From a bacterium (GTDB taxonomy: Bacteria; Actinomycetota; Acidimicrobiia; Spongiisociales; JAHEDJ01), in assembly GCA_024641325.1 (NCBI GenBank), contig JAHEDJ010000010.1, positions 1 through 58,230 on the forward strand: a DNA stretch of 58,230 nucleotides, in the 5' to 3' direction. This document shows positions 34,406-43,524 of the stretch, one piece after another. The position numbers and the translations under genes are program-made. Every line of letters begins with the position of its first letter. Position 1 is the stretch's first letter. The notes beneath the pieces were generated by a model. That model was given only the letters and a program-made list of their open reading frames with translations. It was not told the DNA's origin and searched no databases.

Positions 34406-35389
34406 ATGACGGAAAACACCGACGGCGCCGAAACGAGCAAAGAGGCAGGGAGATTCATGCGCCGCCCGCCCTGGATGACCGGCGGCATCATCGTGACCGT
34501 CTTTTTGGTGTATGTGGCTGCCCTGGTTCTCGCTGCTCGTCGATGGGATCTACCACACGTTGGTTGGAGAGAGTCCGGCTTGCTTCTGATAGCTCTCGCG
34601 TTCGAGTTGATGGCCAAGTTCGTGTTTGCCGCGTTGTTCCGTGTCGGCTCGACTCGCGTCGGACACCCGGTCAGCCGTTCGGGAGCGATCAAAGCCGCAC
34701 TCACCGGATCAGCGGTGGCCCGCCTCATCCCGGCCGGTGGAACGCTAACCCCTACCACCATGGCCTGGTCGGTCCGATCCGAAGACGACAAGCTGGCCGG
34801 AGTGGCCTTGCGCGTCACCCTCCTGACCTACGGCGGTCTTCTGGCGATGACCGGCGGGGCCGTGCTGTGGGGAACGTCAACGGGGCGCCATCCATTACTG
34901 TTCGCCGGTGAGCTGATCGTCGGCATCCTGCTCATCCTCGGAGGCATCGGCATCTTTGCCGGCAGTCCGTGGCTGGACCGGATAGTCGATCGATTTCCCA
35001 GGCTGATTCGTGCACACTTTGCAGCAACGGCCAGTGGCGGGCAACTGCTGGCGAGAGAGGTGGCCCTGGTTGTGGCCCGCATCATCGGTGAAGCCGGTGT
35101 GTTGTGGGGGTCCCTTCAGGCGCTCGGCATCCACCTGACCCCCAGCGAAACGATGGTCACCTATGGCATTTCCGCGATAATCGGCGGGCTGCCGGCGCTG
35201 CCCGGGGGATTGGTACTCGTCGAAGGTGGACTCATCGGAGTTCTCACTGCCTACGGATTCGGCGCAGGAGCCGTCATCGCCCCTGTGCTCATATACCGGG
35301 TCATCGACTACTGGATCCCGGCCGGTGTAGGCCTGGCGACCTGGGCTCTGATCGCCGGAAACCGGACCAGAGCGGCAAAAGTACTCTAG
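34406..35389 (+). CDS. UPF0104 / LPG-synthase-TM-like flippase family protein
   Basis: 327 residues, seven to eight membrane segments. Family landmarks: SAVARLIPAGGTLTPTTMAW, then GLPALPGGLVLVEGGLIGVL and YRVIDYWIPAGVGLATWALI. Members include the membrane half of MprF and YbhN; they are thought to move lipids or lipid-linked sugars between leaflets. No LPG synthase domain is attached here. Divergent from the SDR gene. Start could also be the internal ATG at 34457. Confidence 0.85.
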   Translation: MTENTDGAETSKEAGRFMRRPPWMTGGIIVTVFLVYVAALVLAARRWDLPHVGWRESGLLLIALAFELMAKFVFAALFRVGSTRVGHPVSRSGAIKAALTGSAVARLIPAGGTLTPTTMAWSVRSEDDKLAGVALRVTLLTYGGLLAMTGGAVLWGTSTGRHPLLFAGELIVGILLILGGIGIFAGSPWLDRIVDRFPRLIRAHFAATASGGQLLAREVALVVARIIGEAGVLWGSLQALGIHLTPSETMVTYGISAIIGGLPALPGGLVLVEGGLIGVLTAYGFGAGAVIAPVLIYRVIDYWIPAGVGLATWALIAGNRTRAAKVL

Positions 35390-35396
35390 TGATCGC

Positions 35397-36632
35397 CTAA
35401 TCGATGGGGTCAGAGACAGCCCCTTCTCGTCTTGCCAGAACGAGGAATGGAATCGCCGCTACCTGGATCAGAGCAGCCGCGCTGTACGAAACCGAGTAAC
35501 TCCACAAATCCGCGAAGCGTCCCAGCAACGGTTGCGCGGCAACGCCGCCGGCCGAACCCATGAGGGCGTCGAAAGAAAGAACAGTTGCCCGCTGCTCAGA
35601 GGAAATGAGCCCGTTCACATACGCCTGTCGCAACGGAGTAGTCGCTGAGAACGTGAGCGCCCAGACCACGAGAAGGACGATCGCCACCCAGAAACTGTTC
35701 GTCCAACCGATGAGCACGAGTGCCACAGTGCTGATGAGTCCACCGACAATGAGGGCGTGTGTCCGCCGGGCGAACAAGCGCCTGACCACTGAGACCATCA
35801 GTCCACCAACGATCTGCGCTCCGGCGACGATGGCGGCGGCCAGCCCGGCGATACCATAAGCCTGATCGTCGCCGTACAGCTCGAGCAGATACGGTTGCAT
35901 CGCGTAGAACGCATAGACGGCCACTCCCATCGAAAAGGGGGCTGCGATCATCACCCAGCGGATAGGCGGATTCCGAAGTCCGGCGTCAATAGAAGCCCTC
36001 AACAGCTTCCTTGTCTCTCTGATCGGCCCCAACTCGGAACTCGGAGTGAAACCGACATCATTCATGAGAACGAAGGCCGCCGCCAGTGTGATCAGCAGCA
36101 TGATTGCCCGAATTATGTAGGGGACTCCGAGGTTCGTCACCTGGGCGATGAAACCGCCCGCCACCGAACCCACCAGCATGGCAGCTCCCGCGGTCGACTG
36201 GCCTTTGGCGAAAACCGTCTCCAGTTCGCCATCGTATCCGTTGAATCTCAATGCGTCGACGAGCCAGGCCTCGACCGCGCCCGAGAAAAACGTGAAGCCC
36301 AGGCCTATCGCAGCCGAAGCGATTGCCCAACCCCAGAAGGGTGCCTGCTGCTGCCACATGAACAGATAGAGCAAAGTCGATGCGAGAAGAGTCACCGCAC
36401 CCAGGAGGTAGGACAACCTTCGCCCGCGTGTGTCTGCGATAACCCCGGTCGGTATCTCGAAAATGACCTGACCGGCCGTGAAGAACGCGTTGGCGGCGAA
36501 GGCTTCGGTATTGCTCAGGCCGGCATCGAGCAGGAAGAGCGTGTTCACGCCCCAGATGAACGACGCCGATAGGGTCGACAGCAAAGTGAGCACCAGGTAG
36601 GTGCGTTGTATTCGGCGGGCTCCGTCGGTCAT
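35397..36632 (-). CDS. MFS transporter
   Basis: 411 residues with twelve predicted helices. Entry YLVLTLLSTLSASFIWGVNT, then FEIPTGVIADTRGRRLSYLL, the MFS loop 2-3 motif (G-x3-D-x2-G-R-R). The central loop is about 200-225. Probably a drug- or metabolite-efflux-type MFS protein; no cargo can be named. It ends 7 bases from the UPF0104 stop (convergent). Confidence 0.85.
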   Translation of the reverse strand: MTDGARRIQRTYLVLTLLSTLSASFIWGVNTLFLLDAGLSNTEAFAANAFFTAGQVIFEIPTGVIADTRGRRLSYLLGAVTLLASTLLYLFMWQQQAPFWGWAIASAAIGLGFTFFSGAVEAWLVDALRFNGYDGELETVFAKGQSTAGAAMLVGSVAGGFIAQVTNLGVPYIIRAIMLLITLAAAFVLMNDVGFTPSSELGPIRETRKLLRASIDAGLRNPPIRWVMIAAPFSMGVAVYAFYAMQPYLLELYGDDQAYGIAGLAAAIVAGAQIVGGLMVSVVRRLFARRTHALIVGGLISTVALVLIGWTNSFWVAIVLLVVWALTFSATTPLRQAYVNGLISSEQRATVLSFDALMGSAGGVAAQPLLGRFADLWSYSVSYSAAALIQVAAIPFLVLARREGAVSDPID

Positions 36633-36692
36633 GGCCGGTCGACACTATCACGGCGGATGTCCTCGCCCCCCGGGTTAGGCCACTCCGCGCGG

Positions 36693-36722
36693 TTTCGACT
36701 CGCCGTCGGAGCCTTTTAGGCT
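36693..36722 (+). promoter_or_regulatory. Predicted promoter of the lipoprotein-heme importer operon
   Basis: TTTCGA (36693-36698) and TAGGCT (36717-36722), spacer 18, about 30 bases before the TTG start at 36753. TAGGCT recurs as a -10-like box at other starts in this window. Confidence 0.35.
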
Positions 36723-36752
36723 GACAATCCGGTGTTCAACCCGGAGGAATCT

Positions 36753-37319
36753 TTGAATCGTTTCACAACACTGCTCATCGTCGTCGCTCTGTTGGTCACG
36801 GCTTGTGGCGGCGGGTCCGAACCGGATGCTGCCGCAGAAACAACAACGACCGTACCGGCCACGACCACGACGATCGCACCCACGACCACGACGACGACCG
36901 CGGCTCCGACCACCACGACGACTGTAGCCCCGACTACAACCACTACGACCGTCGCCGGAATCGTCCCAGGCGAAGACGCCGATGTCGATGCGATTGTTCT
37001 GGCTTATCAGATTGCTTTCGACAGCGTGTCCGATTTCGAGACCAAAGCAGCGTATATCGACGACCCGACCGGACTCGAGGACACGGTCGCTTTGTACCTG
37101 GTAACCGGCGAAACGATGGGCGGCATCGGCGTAGTCGTCAAGGAAGTGACCGTCGACGGAGCTACCGCCACCCTCGTCTACGACCTTCTGTTCAACAACA
37201 ATCCGACCTACCCGGACCTCTCCGGGCGGGCTGTGATGACCGATTTAGGCTGGCAGGTTCCGCGTGCCGCGTTCTGCTCTCTGATGTCGTCGGCGCGCGT
37301 CGGATGTCCCAGTAGCTGA
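36753..37319 (+). CDS. Lipoprotein with Thr/Pro-rich linker
   Basis: 188 residues from TTG 36753 with GGAGGA at 36743-36748; the GTG at 36732 would put that site inside the gene. Signal and lipobox LLVTAC (Cys18). Residues about 25-70 are a low-complexity TTTT/APTTTT linker spanning the wall. The globular part (VDAIVLAYQIAFDSVSDFET, GWQVPRAAFCSLMSS) is about 110 residues, with two cysteines, and is not recognised. Three bases separate it from the heme-type binding protein, so it is probably co-transcribed. Confidence 0.75.
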   Translation: MNRFTTLLIVVALLVTACGGGSEPDAAAETTTTVPATTTTIAPTTTTTTAAPTTTTTVAPTTTTTTVAGIVPGEDADVDAIVLAYQIAFDSVSDFETKAAYIDDPTGLEDTVALYLVTGETMGGIGVVVKEVTVDGATATLVYDLLFNNNPTYPDLSGRAVMTDLGWQVPRAAFCSLMSSARVGCPSS

Positions 37320-37321
37320 GG

Positions 37322-38299
37322 ATGCCGCGACGACTGGCCCTCGGACTGGTTCTGCTGGCGACAGCCTGCAGCTCCTCTGCCCAAGTCGATACCACACAAC
37401 CCGTCACCATCCCATTGACGTCGTCAACATCTGCCCAGATCACGACGACCGCTCCACCCGTGCGCGTGTTTGTCGGCGTCGATGGGGTCGAGTCAACGAT
37501 TTCCGACACCAGTCGAATCGTCACGCTGAGCGGTGACCTGACTGAGGTTGTGTTTGCGCTTGGTTTCGGGTCGTCCGTTGTCGCTACTGATGTCACCACG
37601 GTTCATCCTGCCGATGCCGTTGGACTTCCGATCGTCGGCGTCGGCAGATTCCTGACGGCTGAGGGTGTCTTGGCCGAAGCCCCGACACTCGTGTTGGGCG
37701 ACACACAGACATCGCCGATAGAGACGATCGAGCAGATACGGTCGGCCGGGGTACCGGTCGTCATTCTGGATGTGCCGACCACCTTCGATGGCTTGTACGA
37801 GAAGCTCGAGCAAATCGGTGTCGTGCTCGGCGTCGCAGAAGAGGCGCAATCGCTGGCGGCCGACGTCAGATCCGCCATCGAGGGCACGCTGGCCGAAGCT
37901 CCTCGCTATGACCCGCAGCCTCGCATTGCGTTTGTTTACAGCCGCGGCCCCGACGTCATGCTCTTGTTCGGATCGGAGATGACGACGCAGCCGCTGATCG
38001 AAGCCGTTGGCGGTGTGGATGTTGGGGCTGCGGCAGGCGTTGTCGGAACGGTCTCAGTCACCCCGGAAGCCATGGTTGCTGCATCGCCGGACGTGATAGT
38101 CATCACGAGTGAAGGCCTCGCGGCCCTCGGTGGAATCGACGGGCTCCTGACTATTCCCGGCTTCGCCGAAACTCCCGCCGGGCGGGATCGGCGGATCCTG
38201 GACTATCCGGAGGGCGACATTCTCACATTCGGTCCGAGGATCGCGGATACGATCGAGCAACTGGTGCTCGACCTCCAGCTACAACTCGACGATTCGTGA
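37322..38299 (+). CDS. hmuT: Heme/B12-type ABC substrate-binding lipoprotein (HmuT/BtuF-like)
   Basis: 325 residues. Lipobox LLATAC (Cys16). The class III binding fold has SRIVTLSGDLTEVVFALGFG, VGVGRFLTAEGVLAEAPTLV and a long backbone helix with IETIEQIRSAGVPVVILDVP, closest in feel to HmuT heme receptors. Captures heme, cobalamin or a siderophore for the permease/ATPase pair overlapping downstream. Ligand identity is inferred only. Confidence 0.85.
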   Translation: MPRRLALGLVLLATACSSSAQVDTTQPVTIPLTSSTSAQITTTAPPVRVFVGVDGVESTISDTSRIVTLSGDLTEVVFALGFGSSVVATDVTTVHPADAVGLPIVGVGRFLTAEGVLAEAPTLVLGDTQTSPIETIEQIRSAGVPVVILDVPTTFDGLYEKLEQIGVVLGVAEEAQSLAADVRSAIEGTLAEAPRYDPQPRIAFVYSRGPDVMLLFGSEMTTQPLIEAVGGVDVGAAAGVVGTVSVTPEAMVAASPDVIVITSEGLAALGGIDGLLTIPGFAETPAGRDRRILDYPEGDILTFGPRIADTIEQLVLDLQLQLDDS

Positions 38300-39333
38300 C
38301 GACTTCGACGGTCACCACTCAGAGGTCGAGCAGGCGACGCGTGACGCTGATCGGCCTCTCCGTGTTCCTCGTAGGCCTCATTCTCCTCGGCATGCTTGCC
38401 GGGGCCGTGCCGGTTGGGATCGACGACTTGCTCCATATGCTTGGAAGGCGTTTGGGGCTCACCGACGATCCTGAACGACTCACCGACTCCGTATTGTGGG
38501 CAATCCGTCTTCCTCGTGTTCTCGCCGGAGCACTAGTCGGTGCAGCTCTAGGTGTGACCGGCGCCGCCCTCCAGGGCACGTTTCGCAACCATATGGCAGA
38601 TCCGCATCTCATTGGTCTCGCGCCCGCGGCGGGCCTCGGAGCGGTGGCAGGCATTGCCCTCACTCCTGCCGGCGGAAGCCCGATAATCATGATGCTGCTG
38701 GCGGCTGTCGGCGGTGCGGCTGTGGCTCTCCTGATGAGGAGAATTGCCCAGCAAGTTGTCGAGACGACCCAGTTCTTGCTGGTCGGCCTGGCTCTTGGAC
38801 TCGGGATGTTGGCGTGGCTGGGGGCGATCGTCCTCGCCTGGGATAGTCCGCGGGTTCCAACATTCACATTTTGGGTGTTCGGCGGCCTGTCTGGCTCCAC
38901 CTGGGCCTCATTGGCCGCAGCCACACCACTCGTTCTGATTGCGCTCATTGCTCTCATCGTGATGGCCAGACCACTCGATCTCCTCGCCCTCGGCGACTCC
39001 GAGGCGAGACACCTTGGGGTAGACGTGGATCGTCTGGTCAGATTCGTCCTGATTGCTTCAGGAGTCGGAATCGGCGGCGCAGTCGGACTCGGGGGTGTCA
39101 TTGGATTCGTAGGTCTGGTTGTCCCACTGGTACTCCGGCGCTGGGTGGGGCCGGCCCACCGATGGCTGCTCGTCTTGTCCGCCTTCGGTGGGGCGGCCCT
39201 GGTAGTCGCCGTTGACACGCTGGCCAGAACGGTGGCCGCCCCCATCGAGATTCCCGTCGGTCTGCTCACGGCCATCTTCGGTGCCCCCGTCTTCGTCTGG
39301 TTTCTCATTCGGGCCGGAAGGTCGGTGTCATGA
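38296..39333 (+). CDS. hmuU: FecCD-family permease (HmuU-like)
   Basis: 345 residues from GTG 38296 (GTGA overlap). About ten helices. Motifs WAIRLPRVLAGALVGAALGV, GAALQGTFRNHMADPHLIGL and GVIGFVGLVVPLVLRRWVGP are standard FecCD landmarks. Works as a dimer carrying the ligand across the membrane. Confidence 0.92.
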   Translation: MTTSTVTTQRSSRRRVTLIGLSVFLVGLILLGMLAGAVPVGIDDLLHMLGRRLGLTDDPERLTDSVLWAIRLPRVLAGALVGAALGVTGAALQGTFRNHMADPHLIGLAPAAGLGAVAGIALTPAGGSPIIMMLLAAVGGAAVALLMRRIAQQVVETTQFLLVGLALGLGMLAWLGAIVLAWDSPRVPTFTFWVFGGLSGSTWASLAAATPLVLIALIALIVMARPLDLLALGDSEARHLGVDVDRLVRFVLIASGVGIGGAVGLGGVIGFVGLVVPLVLRRWVGPAHRWLLVLSAFGGAALVVAVDTLARTVAAPIEIPVGLLTAIFGAPVFVWFLIRAGRSVS

Positions 39334-40109
39334 GTCCGGCATTGAGAATCGAGGAAGTTGGGTTCCGCGTCGGAGACAGGGTTCTGCTCGACCGGGTGAC
39401 CGTGACCGCCCAAGTAGGCGAAGTGCTCGGGATCGTAGGGCCGAATGGTGCCGGAAAGACCACATTGCTGCGCATCGCGGCCGGCGACCTAACGCCATCC
39501 TCGGGCCGAGCGATGATCAACGAACACGACGCCGCCGCAACCACACTGCAAGAGATGTCGCGCCTGAGGGCCTACCTCGGCCCGCAGGGCGTCGCAGACA
39601 ATCCATTCACGGTGCGTGACGTGGTTGCCATGGGTCGTCACCCCTACCGGAGAACACAAATCGAACGACTCGAACACGATCAAATCGTCGAAGATTCCAT
39701 GACGAGCACCGACGTGGCGCATCTCGCCACCAGAGCCATCGCCAGCCTGTCAACGGGCGAGCGCCAGCGTGTCGGCCTCGCTCGGGTATTGGCCCAGGAC
39801 ACGCTCGTTGTCCTTCTGGATGAACCGACATCGGCGCTGGACATCGGACATCAGGAAGCCGTAATGCGTCTCCTGCGTTCAACGGCCGGTCATGACACCG
39901 CGGTATTGGCGGTCCTCCACGATCTCAATCTGGCTGCGGCCCATGCGGACCGGATCATCTTGCTCGACGATGGCCGCGTTCGGGTTTCCGGTTCGCCCGG
40001 AGAGGTGCTCAGAGGCGATATCCTCTCGGATGTCTACAGGCAACGGATGCGGGTCATCCCGCACCCTGATCGAGATTGTCCACTCGTCCTCACACTCGAC
40101 GGCGAGTGA
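39330..40109 (+). CDS. hmuV: Heme-type ABC importer ATPase (HmuV-like)
   Basis: 259 residues; ATGA overlap with the permease. Walker A GPNGAGKTT, signature LSTGERQRVGLARVL, Walker B LVVLLDEPTSALD, switch AVLHDLNLAAAHADRI. Standard FepC/HmuV length. Completes a three-gene importer. The AtuA-family gene begins 17 bases after its stop. Confidence 0.92.
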   Translation: MSPALRIEEVGFRVGDRVLLDRVTVTAQVGEVLGIVGPNGAGKTTLLRIAAGDLTPSSGRAMINEHDAAATTLQEMSRLRAYLGPQGVADNPFTVRDVVAMGRHPYRRTQIERLEHDQIVEDSMTSTDVAHLATRAIASLSTGERQRVGLARVLAQDTLVVLLDEPTSALDIGHQEAVMRLLRSTAGHDTAVLAVLHDLNLAAAHADRIILLDDGRVRVSGSPGEVLRGDILSDVYRQRMRVIPHPDRDCPLVLTLDGE

Positions 40110-40126
40110 GGAGAGCGCGAAATCCC

Positions 40127-41893
40127 ATGTCCAAACGCCCGATCCGCATTGCAAACATCTCAGGCTTCTTCGGCGACCGGCCTTCGGCCCTGCGAGAACA
40201 GCTTGAAGGTGGCGATGTGGACGTTCTCAGCGGCGACTACCTGGCTGAATTGACGATGCTGATTCTGGCCAAGACGAAAGCGCGCCGGCCGGATGGCGGC
40301 TACGCGCGTAGCTTCGTGGAAGCATTGGACGAGGTCCTTGCCGTGGTGATCGAACGCGGGATCAAAGTCGTAGTCAATGCCGGGGGACTCGATCCAGGCG
40401 GTGCCGCCGACGCGATTCGTCGATCTATCGAGGAACAGGGCCTGGATGCCAGCGTCGCCTCGATCGGCGGAGATGATCTAATGAACCGGCTCGGTTCACT
40501 TCAGGCCGGTGGAGAGACTTTCACCAACCTTCAAACCGGGGAGCCACTGGGACTGCTTGCCACTGAGCTGGTTACGGCCAACGCCTACATGGGCGGATGG
40601 GGGATCACCCGTGCGCTCCAGGAAGGCGCCGACATCGTCATCACCGGCCGCGTTGCCGATGCCTCGGTCGTCTCGGGTCCGGCCGCCTGGTGGCATGGTT
40701 GGGATCGCCACGACTACGACCGACTGGCGGGCGCAGTTGCCGCCGGACACGTCGTCGAGTGTGGCATGCAGGCAACCGGAGGCAACTACGCCTTCTTCAC
40801 GGAAATAGAAGACATGACGTATCCGGCGTTCCCCTGGGCGGAAATCGCAGCCGATGGAAGCTCCGTAATCGGTAAACATGATGGAACCGGCGGTGAGGTC
40901 TCCGTTGGCACCGTTGTTAGCCAGTTGTTGTATGAGATCGGCCCGCCAGCCTACGTGGCACCTGATGTGGTAGCACGCTTCGACACAGCGCAGCTCCAAC
41001 AGGTCGGTCCCGACCGCGTGGCAATGTCGGGTGTTCGCGGCGAAGCACCACCACAAACGCTGAAAGTGGCCGCTTCGACCGTCGGCGGCTATCGAAACTC
41101 GATGTTGTTCGGTCTAACCGGATTGAACGCCGGGGCCAAGGCAAATCTCATCTCAGACCAGATCTGGCGTGTGCTGCCTTGGAACCGTGAGGACTACGAC
41201 GGGGTCGACGAGGTTTTGATTGGCCTCGGCTCGGGCGATCCGGCGTCGAACGAGGAAGCTACGAGCTTTTGGCGGATTGCCGTGAAATCGCGGGACGAGG
41301 AAAGAGTTGGACGCGCGTTCTCGAACGCAGCCGTCAGCGTGCTGCTGGGTTCGGTCCCCGGGTTGTTCGTTGTTCATCCGCCAAACCCCGCCACCCAGTT
41401 CGCCAGATACTGGCCGACCACGGTCGACCGCTCGGCGATAGTGGAGCAGGTCGAGGTCGACGGCCGGACCTTCGAGATCCCGGAAACAGTTCCCGGCGAG
41501 TACGAACCTGTCACGCTGGATGCGATCGACATTCCGCCTGCGCCATCCGGCCCGACCAGACGGGTTCCTCTCGGCAGCCTCGTCGGAGCGCGCTCCGGGG
41601 ACAAAGGCGGGATCGGCAACATTGGAGTGTTTGCCCGGAGTGCACTCGCCTATGCATGGATGGCAGACGCGCTGTCGGTGGACCGCTTGCGCGTCTTGAT
41701 GCCCGATATCGCGCACCTGGAAATAGATCGATACGAGCTTCCCAATCTCTGGTCACTCAACTTCCTCATCCACGGATTCCTGGGCGAGGGCGTGAACTCT
41801 TCGCTGCGCGTTGATGGTCAAGCCAAGGGCCTGGGAGAGTATCTGCGGGCATGCCAGATGGAGATTCCGGAAACCCTCCTGAACGCGCGATAG
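40127..41893 (+). CDS. AtuA-family protein (DUF1446), two-domain
   Basis: 588 residues from ATG 40127; the frame back to 40076 is inside hmuV. N-terminal AtuA domain: RIANISGFFGDRPSALREQL, VVVNAGGLDPGGAADAIRRS, ANAYMGGWGITRALQEGADI and VITGRVADASVVSGPAAWWH. The C-terminal about 110 residues (VPLGSLVGARSGDKGGIGNI) form the small AtuA-like domain that is a separate gene in some bacteria. The family takes its name from acyclic terpene (citronellol/geraniol) degradation, but most members have no proven reaction. Coupling to a heme-type importer is unexpected. Confidence 0.87.
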   Translation: MSKRPIRIANISGFFGDRPSALREQLEGGDVDVLSGDYLAELTMLILAKTKARRPDGGYARSFVEALDEVLAVVIERGIKVVVNAGGLDPGGAADAIRRSIEEQGLDASVASIGGDDLMNRLGSLQAGGETFTNLQTGEPLGLLATELVTANAYMGGWGITRALQEGADIVITGRVADASVVSGPAAWWHGWDRHDYDRLAGAVAAGHVVECGMQATGGNYAFFTEIEDMTYPAFPWAEIAADGSSVIGKHDGTGGEVSVGTVVSQLLYEIGPPAYVAPDVVARFDTAQLQQVGPDRVAMSGVRGEAPPQTLKVAASTVGGYRNSMLFGLTGLNAGAKANLISDQIWRVLPWNREDYDGVDEVLIGLGSGDPASNEEATSFWRIAVKSRDEERVGRAFSNAAVSVLLGSVPGLFVVHPPNPATQFARYWPTTVDRSAIVEQVEVDGRTFEIPETVPGEYEPVTLDAIDIPPAPSGPTRRVPLGSLVGARSGDKGGIGNIGVFARSALAYAWMADALSVDRLRVLMPDIAHLEIDRYELPNLWSLNFLIHGFLGEGVNSSLRVDGQAKGLGEYLRACQMEIPETLLNAR

Positions 41894-41894
41894 G

Positions 41895-42004
41895 TTTTCT
41901 CGGCAATACTGTTGTTCCCGGAGAACGACTGCATTGCTGAGAAATCCCAATTTCTTTCTCGGCAATACTGTCGTTGCTGGAGACAGACAGTATTGCCGAG
42001 AAAA
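41895..42004. repeat. 110-bp element with perfect 18-bp inverted ends and two internal copies
   Basis: Ends: TTTTCTCGGCAATACTGT (41895-41912) and its exact complement (41987-42004). Inside are a degenerate inverted copy (41927-41944, GACTGCATTGCTGAGAAA) and a direct copy (41955-41972). Half-sites therefore alternate forward, reverse, forward, reverse, giving two successive hairpins; the second has an 18-bp perfect stem and a 13-base loop. It fills the space between the AtuA-family stop and the aldo/keto reductase. No target duplication is evident. It could be a MITE-like element, a tandem operator or a double terminator. Confidence 0.8.
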
Positions 42005-42012
42005 TGTCCCAT

Positions 42013-42018
42013 TAGCCT
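42013..42018 (+). promoter_or_regulatory. Predicted -10 for leaderless aldo/keto reductase mRNA
   Basis: TAGCCT lies six bases before the ATG at 42025, with no Shine-Dalgarno between, and directly after the 110-bp repeat element. Confidence 0.35.
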
Positions 42019-42024
42019 CGGTGC

Positions 42025-43026
42025 ATGCAATACACACGACTCGGACACTCAGGATTACAGGTCTCGCGGATCACGCTCGGATGCATGAGCTACGGAACGC
42101 CCGATTGGCGGCCGTGGGTTCTCGATGCCGAGGCCGCCAAACCATTCTTCCGCAGTGCCGTCGAGCTCGGGATAAATGTGTTTGACACTGCAGATATGTA
42201 CTCGCAGGGCGTCAGCGAGGAGGTGACCGGTCGGTGGCTCAAAGAGTTCGCCAACCGGGATGAGATCGTTGTCGCCACCAAGGTCTATTTCCCGCATTCC
42301 GATGGGCCGAATCGTGGTGGCCTGTCACGCAAGCACATTCAGCAGGCGGCAGAACTGAGCCTGCGGCGGCTGGGGGTGGAAACAATCGATCTCTATCAGA
42401 TCCACAGATTGGACCATCTGACTCCGATCGAAGAGACCCTCGCAGCTCTCAACAATCTCGTCGAACAGGGCAAGGTGCGGTACATCGGCGCAAGCTCCAT
42501 GTACGCATACGAATTGATGCGAGCGCTGTCCGTGTCCGAGCGGAACGGTTGGGCGAAATTCGTCTCGATGCAGAATCATTACAACCTCATCTACCGCGAG
42601 GAGGAGCGTGAGATGCTGCCGCTGTGCGCCGAAGAGGGGATAGGTGTCTTGCCCTGGTCTCCGTTGGCCAGAGGCATGCTGGCGGGGACCAGGACGACCT
42701 TGGGAGATAATTCCACAGTGCGATCTGCCACCGACCAGATCGACCAGATCTTCTACACCGAATCGTCGGATTGGGACGTAGTTGATGCGGTCAAGTCGGT
42801 GGCGGGGGAGAGGGGCGAATCTCCTGCACGGATCGCCCTGGCGTGGCTGCTGGCCAATCCGGTCGTTTCGTCACCCATCGTTGGAGCCACAAAGCTGGCT
42901 CATCTCGAGGATGCCGTCGCCGCCATCGGCATTGAACTCGGCAAAGAGGAGTTGTCCATCCTCGAGGCACCGTATCGACCGCATGCGGTAACGGGCCTCG
43001 CTCGGCCGAATCTGACTAAAAGCTAA
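42025..43026 (+). CDS. Aldo/keto reductase
   Basis: 333 residues. (Beta/alpha)8 AKR with the catalytic set: Asp/Tyr in NVFDTADMYSQG, Lys in IVVATKVYFP, His in DLYQIHRLDHLTP; also MQNHYNLIYREEEREMLPLC and GVLPWSPLARGMLAG. Close in pattern to the YajO/YghZ-like groups that reduce aldehydes with NADPH. Ends in a clear terminator hairpin. Confidence 0.92.
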   Translation: MQYTRLGHSGLQVSRITLGCMSYGTPDWRPWVLDAEAAKPFFRSAVELGINVFDTADMYSQGVSEEVTGRWLKEFANRDEIVVATKVYFPHSDGPNRGGLSRKHIQQAAELSLRRLGVETIDLYQIHRLDHLTPIEETLAALNNLVEQGKVRYIGASSMYAYELMRALSVSERNGWAKFVSMQNHYNLIYREEEREMLPLCAEEGIGVLPWSPLARGMLAGTRTTLGDNSTVRSATDQIDQIFYTESSDWDVVDAVKSVAGERGESPARIALAWLLANPVVSSPIVGATKLAHLEDAVAAIGIELGKEELSILEAPYRPHAVTGLARPNLTKS

Positions 43027-43050
43027 GCGCCGGTCGAGTCACCGGCGCTT
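43025..43050 (+). terminator. Rho-independent terminator of the aldo/keto reductase gene
   Basis: AAGCGCCGGT / ACCGGCGCTT form a 10-bp perfect stem around CGAGTC, followed by a short T stretch. It overlaps the last codons of the convergent gene at 43039. Confidence 0.75.
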
Positions 43051-43485
43051 TCGCTGCCATCGGCGCCACCACGGTGTGTACTCATCGATGATCTGGTCGG
43101 CGGTCTCCTGAAGCTGTTCGCTCTCCATGGAACGAGCCTCGAACTCGATCAGGACCGCATCGCGCTCGGCGGCGATCTCAGGCGACAGAAACTCCTCCTC
43201 GATTCGCAGCAAGAGCGAGCGAGCTCTGGGCAGATCGAAACCATCGAGCGCGGTGCGTGCTTCGGCCAATCGACGCCCATTCGCCTCAGTCTTCCGGCGC
43301 CTCCATGCCCGTGCACCCTGGAGGTGCACCAATGCTGCGCTGGCCAGATCGTCGGACAACAATCCGAGTAGTCGCTCCGTCTCAGGGTCGCTATCGATCT
43401 CGAGGAGCGCCGGGTGATCGTGTTGGCGCGCCAGCACGAGTATCCGCCGGTTCAACTCTCGTGCGACTTCTTGTTCGATGCTCAT
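43039..43485 (-). CDS. Hypothetical helical protein
   Basis: 148 residues, no signal peptide. Mostly alpha-helical and highly charged: EQEVARELNRRILVLARQHD, KTEANGRRLAEARTALDGFD, LLLRIEEEFLSPEIAAERDA, ending in the aromatic/basic WWRRWQRKRR. Probably a coiled-coil cytoplasmic protein. A TAGGCT box sits 10 bases upstream. No family recognised. Last of a minus-strand series. Confidence 0.65.
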   Translation of the reverse strand: MSIEQEVARELNRRILVLARQHDHPALLEIDSDPETERLLGLLSDDLASAALVHLQGARAWRRRKTEANGRRLAEARTALDGFDLPRARSLLLRIEEEFLSPEIAAERDAVLIEFEARSMESEQLQETADQIIDEYTPWWRRWQRKRR

Positions 43486-43524
43486 ACGATCAGCGAGCCT
43501 AATCCTGACTCCGATCGTATGCCG

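Noticed and set aside
36838-36958. Tandem ACNACC-type nucleotide repeats
   Set aside because: They encode the Thr/Pro-rich linker of a lipoprotein; low-complexity coding sequence rather than a DNA repeat element.
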